A DNA stretch of 48,702 bases, from the NCBI GenBank assembly GCA_013153405.1, contig JAADEM010000140.1:1-48702 (forward strand), in the 5' to 3' direction. This stretch comes from Chlorobiota bacterium (GTDB taxonomy: Bacteria > Bacteroidota > Bacteroidia > Bacteroidales > Marinilabiliaceae). The position numbers and the translations under genes were made by a program. Below the pieces are notes generated by a model that saw only the letters and a list, made by a program, of their open reading frames with translations, searched no databases and was not told where the DNA came from. Of this stretch, positions 1 through 7,239 are shown in pieces (within the stretch, counting starts at the first letter, position 1; each line of letters opens with the position of its first letter).

Positions 1-32
1 TTCTTAGAGGCACTAATTAAAGACTATGAATA

Positions 33-335
33 TCATACAGCAATCCCCATTCTAATTATCTCATCTAAAAAGCTACCATCATCGTGCTCTTTCTCGATAA
101 GTATAGGTTCTATCCTGTCATCAATCCGCCTTCTGAACTTCCACAAAAGAGGATTTATTTTAAAGAAGTCTCCTTCAATTTTATCAACAACAATTGCGAC
201 ATCAATGTCACTATCCTCGCTGAAGGTATTTTTAGCATAAGAACCGAAAAGATAAACATCCACTCCTCCAGGGAAATGTTGTTCAATAAGTTTTTTATAC
301 AACCTAACCTTTTCTACAACCTCTTTTTGATCCAT
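33..335 (-). CDS. MNT-domain nucleotidyltransferase (HEPN/MNT module, antitoxin side)
   Basis: This 100-residue protein is a minimal nucleotidyltransferase. It carries the full GSX10DXD signature: GS at residues 31-32 and the metal-binding aspartates D43 and D45. From knowledge of the family, MNT proteins paired with a HEPN partner act as antitoxins, in characterised cases by adding AMP to a tyrosine of the HEPN toxin. It follows the HEPN gene on the same strand and overlaps its end by about 22 bases, the usual order for this module. The length is normal. Its own activity is intact by motif, but its partner upstream seems broken. The family call is firm; the antitoxin role is inferred from context. 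Confidence 0.88.
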   Translation of the reverse strand: MDQKEVVEKVRLYKKLIEQHFPGGVDVYLFGSYAKNTFSEDSDIDVAIVVDKIEGDFFKINPLLWKFRRRIDDRIEPILIEKEHDDGSFLDEIIRMGIAV

Positions 336-701
336 AACTGTATATCTTTTGCTCCATCAATTAACTCTAAACACTTTAATTCTGTTAAACTTTGTAATAA
401 TCTTGCCTTATATGAAGGATATCTTGCCTCTATATTTAATGGCTCCAATTGGTCAATAAAATCCTTTTGTTCTTCCGAAAACAATTCATAAAATCCCCCT
501 TTTTTAGCAATATAAGATAAACTATGTGAATATGGAGCCGTTTCTGATTTCATCTTAACAAAAAGCGCCTTAAATATTTTTTCTACAGTTTGATGGCACA
601 TAAACCCCACATACAGATAGCGGCTTTGTCTTTAACATTGCATCGGCTGTTTCAAGATCATAATCAGAAAGGTCTAACCAATATTTCACTCTTTTATCCA
701 A
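314..701 (-). pseudogene. HEPN-domain protein, frameshifted (HEPN/MNT module, toxin side)
   Basis: The 3' part of the gene encodes a typical HEPN domain: YVGFMCHQTVEK-type helix, then a C-terminal ARYPSYKARL segment common in MNT-linked HEPN proteins. The family's N-terminal helix is missing from that frame but is present immediately upstream in another frame. A TTG at 699-701 (or GTG at 687-689) reads on to YWLDLSDYDLETADAMLKTK, and near 622-624 the frame must shift to continue as RYLYVGFM. Removing one C there (AAG-C-CGC to AAG-CGC) restores a continuous HEPN of normal length, about 130 residues. Either the gene is inactivated or the base is a sequencing error. A restart at an internal ATG (610) would lack the first helix. 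The following MNT gene is intact. Confidence 0.72.
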
Positions 702-860
702 ACCTACATTTTATTTTAATAATTAACTCTCTTCTGACAATTATAAATATAACTCTTTTGATTAAGTCAACAAAATTAAATAGATTGTTCCACAGACACA
801 AAACCTTTCTAACAATACCTGCGTATAACAAAAAACTTTAATACTTTAAAATTCAACCAC

Positions 861-1445
861 ATGAATAAGATCTTAATTTTCTCTTTGTTTATTCTGTCAG
901 GAATATTTACGCAAACAAAAGCCCAAACCTACGGAAACTGGTCAGGAATTCTTCACACACAATCAGTTCCGGTTACCGAGAACGGAAACCCCGATTTCCA
1001 TTACTTCACTCCCAAAATACAGGAATACCTTAAACAACATTACAAGGGCAAGTACATTAAGCTGATTACTTATGTAGTAAAACAGGGCCAACGATACACT
1101 ATATCCATCAAATATCCGCAGGACGGTATCGACAGAAGTGTTGAATTTATTGGCTACGATCCGTACAATTCCCGGGGATTCTCCATTTCATATCAAAACA
1201 GAAACAAACCCGGAACCTGGTGGGTAAACCGGATCAATGTAACAAACTCACAACAAAGCACCACTGACAGAACGGTTGTGGTTGTATCAACCAATACGCC
1301 GTCAGCGCCATTTCATTTAAGAATTCAATATCCGGCAGTTCCCGACAATGTAGTTGATTCGCGACTTCCCAATCCCGGAGACCCTAAAGCTGGTGAATTT
1401 TTCTGGGGTACAATAGTCAAAGAGCCGATTCTTATGATCCGGTAA
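861..1445 (+). CDS. Secreted protein of unknown function
   Basis: This is a 194-residue protein with a clear signal peptide (residues 1-21, hydrophobic core ending in KAQ before TYGNW). The mature part is rich in aromatic residues, Asn, Thr and Pro and looks like a beta-rich exported domain: segments such as YTISIKYP and FHLRIQYPAVP alternate polar and hydrophobic residues. There is no lipobox, no sorting domain and no membrane segment beyond the signal. I do not recognise the family. It stands alone, with the HEPN/MNT module divergent upstream and the higBA pair convergent downstream, so it lies inside an accessory patch. The ATG start is supported by the signal peptide directly following it. 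Confidence 0.7.
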   Translation: MNKILIFSLFILSGIFTQTKAQTYGNWSGILHTQSVPVTENGNPDFHYFTPKIQEYLKQHYKGKYIKLITYVVKQGQRYTISIKYPQDGIDRSVEFIGYDPYNSRGFSISYQNRNKPGTWWVNRINVTNSQQSTTDRTVVVVSTNTPSAPFHLRIQYPAVPDNVVDSRLPNPGDPKAGEFFWGTIVKEPILMIR

Positions 1446-1528
1446 AAACAGAAGAAAATTTTTAGAGGCTGCAATAAAAGTTATTTAACAGATTATAAAA
1501 TCTCAGCTTTTACCAGCCTCATCTTTTT

Positions 1529-1885
1529 TTAATATTCTGACAACAATGATTCGTATGGTATATTAAGCTTTTTGTGTAAGTTCCTGATCATTCCCAATGA
1601 TAACTTTCGTTTACGATTTAATATTTCAGACACTCTGCTTTTATACCCAATAACCTTAGCAAGATCACTCTTGTTCATTCCCATCTGTTCCATCCTGAAT
1701 TTAATAGCTTCAACAGGATCCGGTGCCTCAATAGGATAATTATCTCCTTCATATTTCTCAATCAATAACATCAATAATTCAGCCTCATCCCCTTCTGCTG
1801 AATTTTCCGGTGCATGAAAAATCTCCTCTAAGCGCTTCAATGCTTTGTTATATTCTTCTTCTGTTTTAATTACCTTTATTTGCAT
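1529..1885 (-). CDS. higA: HigA-type antitoxin, XRE-family HTH protein
   Basis: The 118-residue protein has an acidic N-terminal half (residues 1-55) and a C-terminal Cro/C1-type helix-turn-helix at about residues 68-93 (MNKSDLAKVIG followed by YKSRVSEILNRKRKLS). The neighbouring gene 11 bp upstream encodes a HigB-type toxin. In the family, HigA binds and blocks HigB and represses the shared promoter. The toxin-first gene order here is the HigBA order, opposite to most type II modules. A candidate operator (a TTACCA/TGGTAA inverted repeat) lies at the promoter upstream of higB. Length and architecture match HigA2-like antitoxins with a zinc-free N-terminal extension. Confidence 0.88.
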   Translation of the reverse strand: MQIKVIKTEEEYNKALKRLEEIFHAPENSAEGDEAELLMLLIEKYEGDNYPIEAPDPVEAIKFRMEQMGMNKSDLAKVIGYKSRVSEILNRKRKLSLGMIRNLHKKLNIPYESLLSEY

Positions 1886-1896
1886 GCTTGTAATTA

Positions 1897-2190
1897 TTAA
1901 ATATTATCCGCATTTATCTTATCATAATCTTTATGAGTTCCTATAAATCGTATAAACACCCATTGCCTTATGTAATTAATATCAACTATCAAGCGATATT
2001 TATTCCCAACAATATTAAAAACGACTCTGCCACTTTTCAAAATACTTGCCTTTGGATATTGTAATTTTATTTCATTAGGATTCTTCCATTCTGCTTTTGA
2101 GGCCTCTTTATACCATGTTTTCAGGTACTCCTCAGAATCAGCATATTTTGTCCAGAACTCACGCAATATCTTCTTTGCAATTACCCTCAT
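1897..2190 (-). CDS. higB: HigB-type mRNA interferase toxin
   Basis: This 97-residue basic protein matches the HigB (COG4680-like, RelE superfamily) layout. The N-terminal MRVIAKKILREFW helix is followed by a WKNPNEIK stretch and a central GRVVFNIVGNKYRLIVDI core, then WVFIRFIGTHKDYDKI. The last segment (RFIGTHxxYDKI) is highly characteristic. Family members are ribosome-dependent mRNA endonucleases. It is the first gene of a two-gene operon with higA, 11 bp apart. A TAACTTTG -7 box on the minus strand lies 17-24 bp upstream of the ATG. No truncation is visible, so the module should be functional. Confidence 0.92.
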   Translation of the reverse strand: MRVIAKKILREFWTKYADSEEYLKTWYKEASKAEWKNPNEIKLQYPKASILKSGRVVFNIVGNKYRLIVDINYIRQWVFIRFIGTHKDYDKINADNI

Positions 2191-2206
2191 TTTTTTATTT
2201 AAAACA

Positions 2207-2238
2207 CAAAGTTAATAAAAAAGTTACCATTTTGGTAA
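2207..2238 (-). promoter_or_regulatory. higBA promoter with overlapping inverted-repeat operator
   Basis: Reading the minus strand, a TAACTTTG box (2207-2214) matches the Bacteroidota -7 consensus TAnnTTTG. Just upstream, between -7 and the expected -33 position, is the inverted repeat TTACCA-TTT-TGGTAA (2224-2238, 6-bp arms, 3-bp spacer). Its position over the core promoter is where an autorepressing HigA would bind. The function is inferred. Confidence 0.5.
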
Positions 2239-2365
2239 ACCATAAAGTGTTTTATAAATACAACTAAAAATATATTTACAAATTTCCACACTAAACAATC
2301 TGCTTTCAACTAATCTCAATAGAAAATATTTCCTGTTTATCATATTTTACGCAAGAACCAAAGAA

Positions 2366-2389
2366 CCTCTGTGTCTCAGTGCCTCTGTG
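2366..2389. repeat. Three tandem 8-bp units (CCTCTGTG-like)
   Basis: CCTCTGTG, TCTCAGTG and CCTCTGTG stand in tandem. Lying in the roughly 300-bp gap between higB and selD (2191-2497), they form the only repeat there apart from the two promoters. From memory, such CTCTGTG tracts occur as dispersed intergenic repeats in several bacterial genomes. Confidence 0.5.
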
Positions 2390-2459
2390 TTAATCCTAAC
2401 AAACCTGCAAATTCAACGTTTATCTGCCTCTTATTAGAACAACGTAACAGGTTATTTTA

Positions 2460-2467
2460 TACTTTTG
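2460..2467 (+). promoter_or_regulatory. Promoter -7 box of selD
   Basis: TACTTTTG fits TAnnTTTG. It lies 30 bp upstream of the ATG at 2498 and supports that start over the TTG inside the box itself. No convincing -33 TTG was found. Confidence 0.5.
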
Positions 2468-2497
2468 CACAGTTTTTACAAAAGAGAGGCAGAAGAG

Positions 2498-3583
2498 ATG
2501 GATTTAAAGAAAGTTACAATAAATACTCCCAAGAAAGAAGGTCAGCCGAAGTTCGACCTTCTCGAAGGCATCGAATACGGCGGATGCTCTGCAAAACTTC
2601 CAGCCAAAGAGCTTGACAAAGCCCTTTCAGGGCTTCCCAAAGTGTACTGCGACAATCTGCTTGTGGATATCGACACGCACGATGATGCCGGGGTTTACCA
2701 GATAAACGAAGATACTGCACTGATACAGACAACTGACTTCTTCCCGCCGGTCTGCTCCGATCCGTACGAGTTCGGTCAGATAGCGGCTGCCAACGCTCTC
2801 AGCGATGTGTTTGCCATGGGCGGAAAGGTACTTACCGCTATGAACCTGTTGATGTACCCGGCATATCGTCCTATGGAAATGCTGAAAGAGATAATTCGGG
2901 GCGGTCAGGATAAAGTGGATGAGGCAGGCGGTGTTCTTGTGGGAGGCCATACCCTTACCGATGACCTGCCGAAATACGGACTTGCCGTTACAGGTGTTGT
3001 TCATCCTGACCGTATCATCACTAACGATGCAGCTAAACCGGGGGATGTACTCATTGTTACCAAGCCCATCGGCTCGGGCATGATAATGTCAGGCAAACGC
3101 CTTGGAGAGGTTGGTGAAGAGGAACACCAGGCAGCTCTCGACAACATGAAGATACTTAACAAAAACGGTGCGGAGATAATGCAGAAGTATGGTGTTCGTG
3201 CTGCTACCGATGTTACCGGATTTGGCCTTGCAGGCCATGCCATGAAGATGGCTCAGGCAAGCGGTGTTACCATGATACTGAACTCCGAGAGTGTTCCGCT
3301 GCTGAAAGGTGCTTACGACCTTGCTGATATTGGCTGTATTCCCGGGGCATGTTTCCGTAACCAGGAGTATGTGGCTGACAACATTATGTTTGAGGATGAT
3401 GTAATCTATGAATATCAGATGCTCATGCTTGATGCCCAGACATCTGGAGGTCTTTTGATATGTGCACCGGAAAACGAGGTTGACAAAATGCTTAAGGACC
3501 TTCGCAACAGCGGATATCCTGACAGTGCTGTTGTAGGTAAGGTTGTGGAAAAAGAAAAGAAATTTATCAGAATAACGAAATAG
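2498..3583 (+). CDS. selD: Selenide, water dikinase (selenophosphate synthetase)
   Basis: SelD makes selenophosphate from selenide and ATP, the selenium donor for selenocysteine tRNA, selenouridine tRNA and selenium-dependent hydroxylases. The 361-residue protein has the catalytic pair C30 and K33 in GGCSAKL (equivalent to Cys17/Lys20 of E. coli SelD), the metal-binding DTHDDAGVY and TTDFFPP segments, the MGGKVLTAMNL region and GGHTL. The catalytic position is cysteine, with no in-frame TGA. The ATG at 2498 has an AGAAGAG purine stretch before it and follows a good -7 box; the longer frame from a TTG at 2465 would start inside that box. It heads a cluster of selenium-associated genes. Confidence 0.96.
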   Translation: MDLKKVTINTPKKEGQPKFDLLEGIEYGGCSAKLPAKELDKALSGLPKVYCDNLLVDIDTHDDAGVYQINEDTALIQTTDFFPPVCSDPYEFGQIAAANALSDVFAMGGKVLTAMNLLMYPAYRPMEMLKEIIRGGQDKVDEAGGVLVGGHTLTDDLPKYGLAVTGVVHPDRIITNDAAKPGDVLIVTKPIGSGMIMSGKRLGEVGEEEHQAALDNMKILNKNGAEIMQKYGVRAATDVTGFGLAGHAMKMAQASGVTMILNSESVPLLKGAYDLADIGCIPGACFRNQEYVADNIMFEDDVIYEYQMLMLDAQTSGGLLICAPENEVDKMLKDLRNSGYPDSAVVGKVVEKEKKFIRITK

Positions 3584-3658
3584 TTACTGAGGATTTGAGG
3601 AATCGAGGAATTGAGTAACCGACAGGTTCTGAAAAATATTAACCATAATACTTAAGTT

Positions 3659-4015
3659 ATGTACACATTTAGTTTTGAAAAACTTGAAGTATGGCAGTTA
3701 AGCCGGAAATTAAGTGTAAACATTTATAAAACAACCTCATCTTTTCCTCATGAAGAGCTATATGGATTAACTTCTCAATTAAGAAGAGCCGCTGATTCTG
3801 TTTCATCCAATATTGCAGAAGGGAATTTCAGACTATCACAAAAAGATAAAGCTCATTTCTTTGAAATGTCCTTTTCAAGTTTAATGGAGGTGATGAATCA
3901 ACTTATTATATCTTTTGATTTGAAGTTCTTGAATGAAGAAACCTTAAATTCATACCGGAAAGAGATAGCAGAATTGAGCAATAAGCTTAATTCATTACAT
4001 AAAAACATAAGCTGA
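3659..4015 (+). CDS. Four-helix-bundle protein (S23/IVP-like)
   Basis: The 118-residue protein has the hallmark FEKLEVWQLSRKL start, the PHEELYGLTSQLRRAA segment and SSNIAEG, which identify the four-helix-bundle family first found in 23S rRNA intervening sequences. The molecular function is not settled; some related proteins (bAvd) pair with reverse transcriptases of diversity-generating retroelements, but no such element is present here. It sits between selD and the yedE-like gene and so interrupts an otherwise coherent selenium cluster. Short GAGTAA/TACTCA-type degenerate repeats flank it on both sides, and one of these recurs exactly near 10.0 kb, which suggests it arrived as a small insertion. 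Confidence 0.9.
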   Translation: MYTFSFEKLEVWQLSRKLSVNIYKTTSSFPHEELYGLTSQLRRAADSVSSNIAEGNFRLSQKDKAHFFEMSFSSLMEVMNQLIISFDLKFLNEETLNSYRKEIAELSNKLNSLHKNIS

Positions 4016-4048
4016 TTAACCTAAAAACAACAATTTATCAATTACTCA

Positions 4049-4068
4049 GTTACTCAAATACTCAATTA
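4049..4068. repeat. 20-bp exact repeat, copy 1 (second copy at 10010-10029)
   Basis: GTTACTCAAATACTCAATTA is found here, immediately after the four-helix-bundle gene, and again upstream of ruvX at 10010-10029. Similar GAGTAAC strings precede the four-helix-bundle gene (about 3597-3622) and precede menE (about 48589-48595). Confidence 0.6.
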
Positions 4069-4072
4069 AAAG

Positions 4073-5137
4073 ATGAAAAACATTTTTGCTACTAAATGGG
4101 GAATTATTCTGGCAGGCGCTGCCATAGGAACTATTGCCATCGCATTGCAATTCTGGGGCAACCCGCCAAACATGGGATTTTGTATGGCCTGCTTCCTGCG
4201 TGATATTGCCGGCGGACTGAAACTTCACACTGCCGCTCCGGTACAATACATCAGACCTGAGATTCCGGGCATTCTGCTTGGAGCAACACTTATTGCAGTG
4301 TTGAAAGGAGAATTTAAACCGCGTGGCGGCTCATCTCCTCTCATACGTTTTTTTCTGGGCTTTTTTGCAATGATTGGAGCCCTTGTTTTTCTTGGCTGTC
4401 CATGGCGGGCCTATCTGCGTCTGGCAGGCGGCGACTTCAACGCAATAACCGGACTGGCAGGACTGGCTACAGGTATATATATTGGTACTCTGTTCATAAA
4501 AAAAGGGTTTAACCTGGGACGGGCAAGGACAAGCCAAAGCAAAATGTCAGGATACCTGATGCCTTTGATGATGATAGCACTGATGCTGATGCTTGTTTAC
4601 GATTTTTCAATGCTGGCATTCAGCTCCAAAGGTCCCGGAGCAATGCATGCCCCAATAATAATCAGTCTGATGGGCGGCTTGCTTGTTGGTTACTTTGCCC
4701 AGCGAAGCCGGTTCTGTACAATTGGTGCCATCCGCGATATTTTCATAATCCGCAATTACCACCTGTTTCTTGGTGTTGCAGCATTCACACTTGTTGCATT
4801 TATTCTGAACCTTATTATGGGTAATTTTCATCCGGGATTTGAGAATCAGCCAATAGCACACACTGACCATCTGTGGAATTTCCTCGGAATGGTTCTTTCA
4901 GGTCTTGCATTTGTTCTTGCAGGTGGATGTCCCGGACGTCAGATTATCCTTGCGGGTGAAGGTAATACCGACAGTGGAATCTTTGTTCTTGGAATGCTTA
5001 TCGGAGCTGCTGTTGCTCACAACTTCGGGCTGGCAAGCACACCTAAAGGAATAGGCGAATACGGTGCCATTGCCACAATTATCGGAATAACTTACACTCT
5101 GCTTGTAGGATTCGTGATGACTAAAAGAATTAAGTAA
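4073..5137 (+). CDS. yedE: YedE-like selenium/thiosulfate-type membrane transporter
   Basis: The 354-residue protein is a polytopic membrane protein of the YeeE/YedE family, with about nine to ten hydrophobic segments. Two conserved cysteine-bearing repeats are visible: GFCMACFLRDIAGG (C37, C40) with FLGCPWR (C109) in the first half, and RSRFCTIGAIRD (C215) with AGGCPGRQ (C286) in the second half. YeeE homologues import thiosulfate through such cysteines. The long YedE type is strongly associated with selD and is proposed to move a selenium species. The placement between selD and a TusA-like carrier gene supports that role here. The substrate itself is inferred. Confidence 0.9.
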   Translation: MKNIFATKWGIILAGAAIGTIAIALQFWGNPPNMGFCMACFLRDIAGGLKLHTAAPVQYIRPEIPGILLGATLIAVLKGEFKPRGGSSPLIRFFLGFFAMIGALVFLGCPWRAYLRLAGGDFNAITGLAGLATGIYIGTLFIKKGFNLGRARTSQSKMSGYLMPLMMIALMLMLVYDFSMLAFSSKGPGAMHAPIIISLMGGLLVGYFAQRSRFCTIGAIRDIFIIRNYHLFLGVAAFTLVAFILNLIMGNFHPGFENQPIAHTDHLWNFLGMVLSGLAFVLAGGCPGRQIILAGEGNTDSGIFVLGMLIGAAVAHNFGLASTPKGIGEYGAIATIIGITYTLLVGFVMTKRIK

Positions 5138-5163
5138 CCCTACATTAACGAATAACAACAAAA

Positions 5164-5385
5164 ATGGAATATATAGAAGTTGATGCACGCGGGTTATCAT
5201 GCCCGATACCCGTGATGAAAACTACCAAAGTGATAAAAAAAGAACAAGGACCATTCAAAGTTCTTATCGATGATGAAACTTCATTCGAGAATGTGATGCG
5301 CACCCTCGAAAATTTCAAACTGGAAATTGAAAAAACAGAGGAATTTGAAGATGAGGATTACAAGATTATTTATGTGATACGATAA
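5164..5385 (+). CDS. TusA-like sulfur/selenium carrier protein
   Basis: This 73-residue protein is a TusA/SirA/YedF-N fold. It has the diagnostic LSCPIP motif with reactive C13, followed by the usual helix and ETSFENVMRTL. TusA-type proteins carry persulfide (or perselenide) between a desulfurase and an acceptor. Full YedF proteins have a second domain that is absent here, so this is the carrier domain alone. It follows yedE by 26 bp and precedes the desulfurase gene by 62 bp, a gap that holds a perfect palindrome. A role handing Se to SelD is likely but inferred. Confidence 0.88.
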   Translation: MEYIEVDARGLSCPIPVMKTTKVIKKEQGPFKVLIDDETSFENVMRTLENFKLEIEKTEEFEDEDYKIIYVIR

Positions 5386-5393
5386 AATTTATT

Positions 5394-5431
5394 TTAATGT
5401 AGGGACGCACGGCCGTGCGTCCCTACATTAA
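5394..5431. repeat. Perfect 38-bp palindrome
   Basis: The 19-bp arms (5394-5412 and 5413-5431) are perfectly complementary around a central GGCC, with a GC-rich core (GGGACGCACGG) ending in TTAATGTA. It fills the gap between the TusA-like gene and the desulfurase gene. It could form a very stable RNA hairpin and might attenuate transcription or fix mRNA ends. GTAGGGACGCACGG-type palindromes are, from memory, dispersed in many bacterial genomes, so a repeat insertion is the likeliest origin. Confidence 0.9.
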
Positions 5432-5447
5432 TTAAACACATTATAAA

Positions 5448-6647
5448 ATGAATCACCAACCCCATAAAGATAACTCATCCTTACCTAAGAAGGTAGTGTA
5501 TTTCGACAACACAGCCACCTCATTCCCTAAGCCCGACAGCGTAGTTGAGGCACTAACCAACTACGTAACAAACATTGGTGCCAATCCGGGACGTTCAGGC
5601 CATTCGCTCGCCATTAAAGCGGGAGAAATAGTTTTCAATGCCCGACGCGAGCTTGCCACAATGTTCGGAGTAAAAAATCCAATGAAGGTTGTTTTCGGTT
5701 TTAATGCAACAGATGCATTGAACACTGCCATAAAGGGATTTCTGCGCAAAGGCGACCACGTGATAACGACAGCCATGGAGCATAACAGTACGATCAGACC
5801 ATTGAAACAGCTTGAGGAAGACGGGCTTATCACATTGTCGATTGCTGAAGCAGATAAATACGGGAAAGTAAAACCTGAGGATATTGAAAAACTCATCACA
5901 GATAAAACGACATTAATTGTTGTCAACCATGTTTCGAATGTGAACGGTGCTGTTCAGGAAATTGAGAGTATCGGCAGAATATGTCACAGTCATAACCTGA
6001 CACTACTTGTTGACGGTGCTCAAAGTGCCGGCTATCTCCCGGTAAATCTGAAAGAAGCAAACATCGACATTTATGCTTTTACTGGGCACAAAGGTCTGTA
6101 CGGAACCCAGGGAACCGGCGGGCTCATTTTCAATGATGAGTTTGATTATAAAAAAATAAAACCATTCCGTGCAGGCGGAACAGGAAGCCGTTCTGCCGAC
6201 ATTGTTCAGCCCGATTTCCTTCCCGACATGTTCGAAAGCGGAACTCTTAACACCGGCGGTATTGCAGGACTTCTTGAAGGAATAAGGTTTGTGAAAAATG
6301 AAGGTGTTGAAAATATTCTTAAACACGAGCAACAGCTTGCTTCCAGGTTCGTTGAAAAAGCAATTAAAGAGATATCTGGTTTTAAACATTTTGGATATTC
6401 AAGTGAAAACGTCGGCATAGTTTCATTTCAGATAGATGGCCTTTCGGTTTCGGAAATTGCAGGAGAACTGTCGGAGAAATACGGAATAATGTGCCGCCAC
6501 GGACTGCATTGCGCTCCCCTTGCCCACCGTTCACTCGGCTCTTTCCCGGAAGGAACAGTCCGTTTCGGTTTCGGAGTCTTTAATTCAATGGAAGAAGTTG
6601 AATTTGCCATTGAGGTATTGGTGAAAATACAGAAAGAGAATATTTGA
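5448..6647 (+). CDS. Class V aminotransferase, cysteine desulfurase family (selenium-cluster type)
   Basis: This 399-residue fold-type I PLP enzyme resembles cysteine desulfurase/selenocysteine lyase. It shows VYFDNTATSFPKP near the start, NATDALN, the PLP lysine K215 in TGHKGLYG, the GGTGSRS segment, and a C-terminal HGLHCAPLAH with the candidate catalytic C355, followed by GTVRFGFGVFN. This C-terminal pattern fits the subfamily often found beside selD, yedE and DUF3343. It should release S or Se from cysteine or selenocysteine onto its cysteine and pass it to the TusA-like carrier. The gene is in line with the selenium cluster. Which chalcogen it prefers cannot be told from sequence. Confidence 0.9.
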   Translation: MNHQPHKDNSSLPKKVVYFDNTATSFPKPDSVVEALTNYVTNIGANPGRSGHSLAIKAGEIVFNARRELATMFGVKNPMKVVFGFNATDALNTAIKGFLRKGDHVITTAMEHNSTIRPLKQLEEDGLITLSIAEADKYGKVKPEDIEKLITDKTTLIVVNHVSNVNGAVQEIESIGRICHSHNLTLLVDGAQSAGYLPVNLKEANIDIYAFTGHKGLYGTQGTGGLIFNDEFDYKKIKPFRAGGTGSRSADIVQPDFLPDMFESGTLNTGGIAGLLEGIRFVKNEGVENILKHEQQLASRFVEKAIKEISGFKHFGYSSENVGIVSFQIDGLSVSEIAGELSEKYGIMCRHGLHCAPLAHRSLGSFPEGTVRFGFGVFNSMEEVEFAIEVLVKIQKENI

Positions 6648-6795
6648 TCAGCGATTTGAGATTAGCGAAGAAAATGTCGAATTACGAACGCCTAATATTG
6701 ATTGATGAACTGAACAAACACCAGGAACACTTGAAACAAAAGAACTAACAACTAAATTAACCATAAACACTTTAGCACTACAACCATATATTCCC

Positions 6796-7011
6796 ATGGA
6801 AGCAATAATACTTTTTCACTCCACCAACTACGCCATCTGGGCGCAAAACCTGCTAAAAGAAAATAACATTGACTGCAAAATGATACCTGTACCACGCGAC
6901 CTCAGCTCAGACTGCGGCTACTGCGTCCGCACATCCCCCGACGATGTGGAACAGGCAGAAAAACTACTTGATGAAAACGACGTGGAGTATGACAGGGTTG
7001 TGGTGAAATAA
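6796..7011 (+). CDS. DUF3343 putative Se/S carrier protein
   Basis: The 71-residue protein matches DUF3343: an FHSTNYAIWAQNLLK helix, a PVPRDLSSDCGYC motif with C40 and C43, and a short acidic tail. Members of this family travel with selD, YedE and TusA-like proteins and are thought to carry selenium or sulfur on the conserved cysteine. It lies 148 bp after the desulfurase gene. That gap holds only a 24-codon open frame (6674-6748), which is not supported as a gene. The family call is firm; the biochemical role is inferred. Confidence 0.9.
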   Translation: MEAIILFHSTNYAIWAQNLLKENNIDCKMIPVPRDLSSDCGYCVRTSPDDVEQAEKLLDENDVEYDRVVVK

Positions 7012-7239
7012 AAGTGATAAAAGCAGGAATTATCATATCCTTAACATTAATTATCAAAAACATTTTAGTCACATTTCCGGTTCAACCTTATATTAATAGT
7101 TAATGTTGGTTAATTTACCCTGTGTTAATCAAGGAGTTGGTCTTATAATTAGTTGCTTTGACAAAAATTTTGTTTCTTTGTATTCCCTATTAAAAAAATA
7201 ACATTTTAATATTCATTAATTCATATTAATTCACTAAAA

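Noticed and set aside
84..491. Plus-strand open frame of 135 codons over the MNT/HEPN genes
   Set aside because: It is antisense to two recognisable domains, has no domain of its own and a poor start; it is a shadow frame.
590..841. Plus-strand open frame of 83 codons upstream of the secreted protein gene
   Set aside because: The first half is antisense to the HEPN N-terminus, and the rest is low-complexity AT-rich sequence without a recognisable domain.
2465..2497. Longer selD frame beginning at a TTG
   Set aside because: The TTG is part of the TACTTTTG promoter box, so transcripts would start downstream of it; the ATG at 2498 is the better start.
2580..2600. Selenocysteine (TGA) in selD
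   Set aside because: The catalytic position is encoded as cysteine (TGC) and no in-frame TGA exists.
3659..4015. Diversity-generating retroelement around the four-helix-bundle gene
   Set aside because: No reverse transcriptase, template repeat or variable repeat was seen nearby.
6674..6748. Small 24-codon ORF between the desulfurase and DUF3343 genes
   Set aside because: It is too short, with no family match or ribosome-binding site; kept only as a possible remnant.
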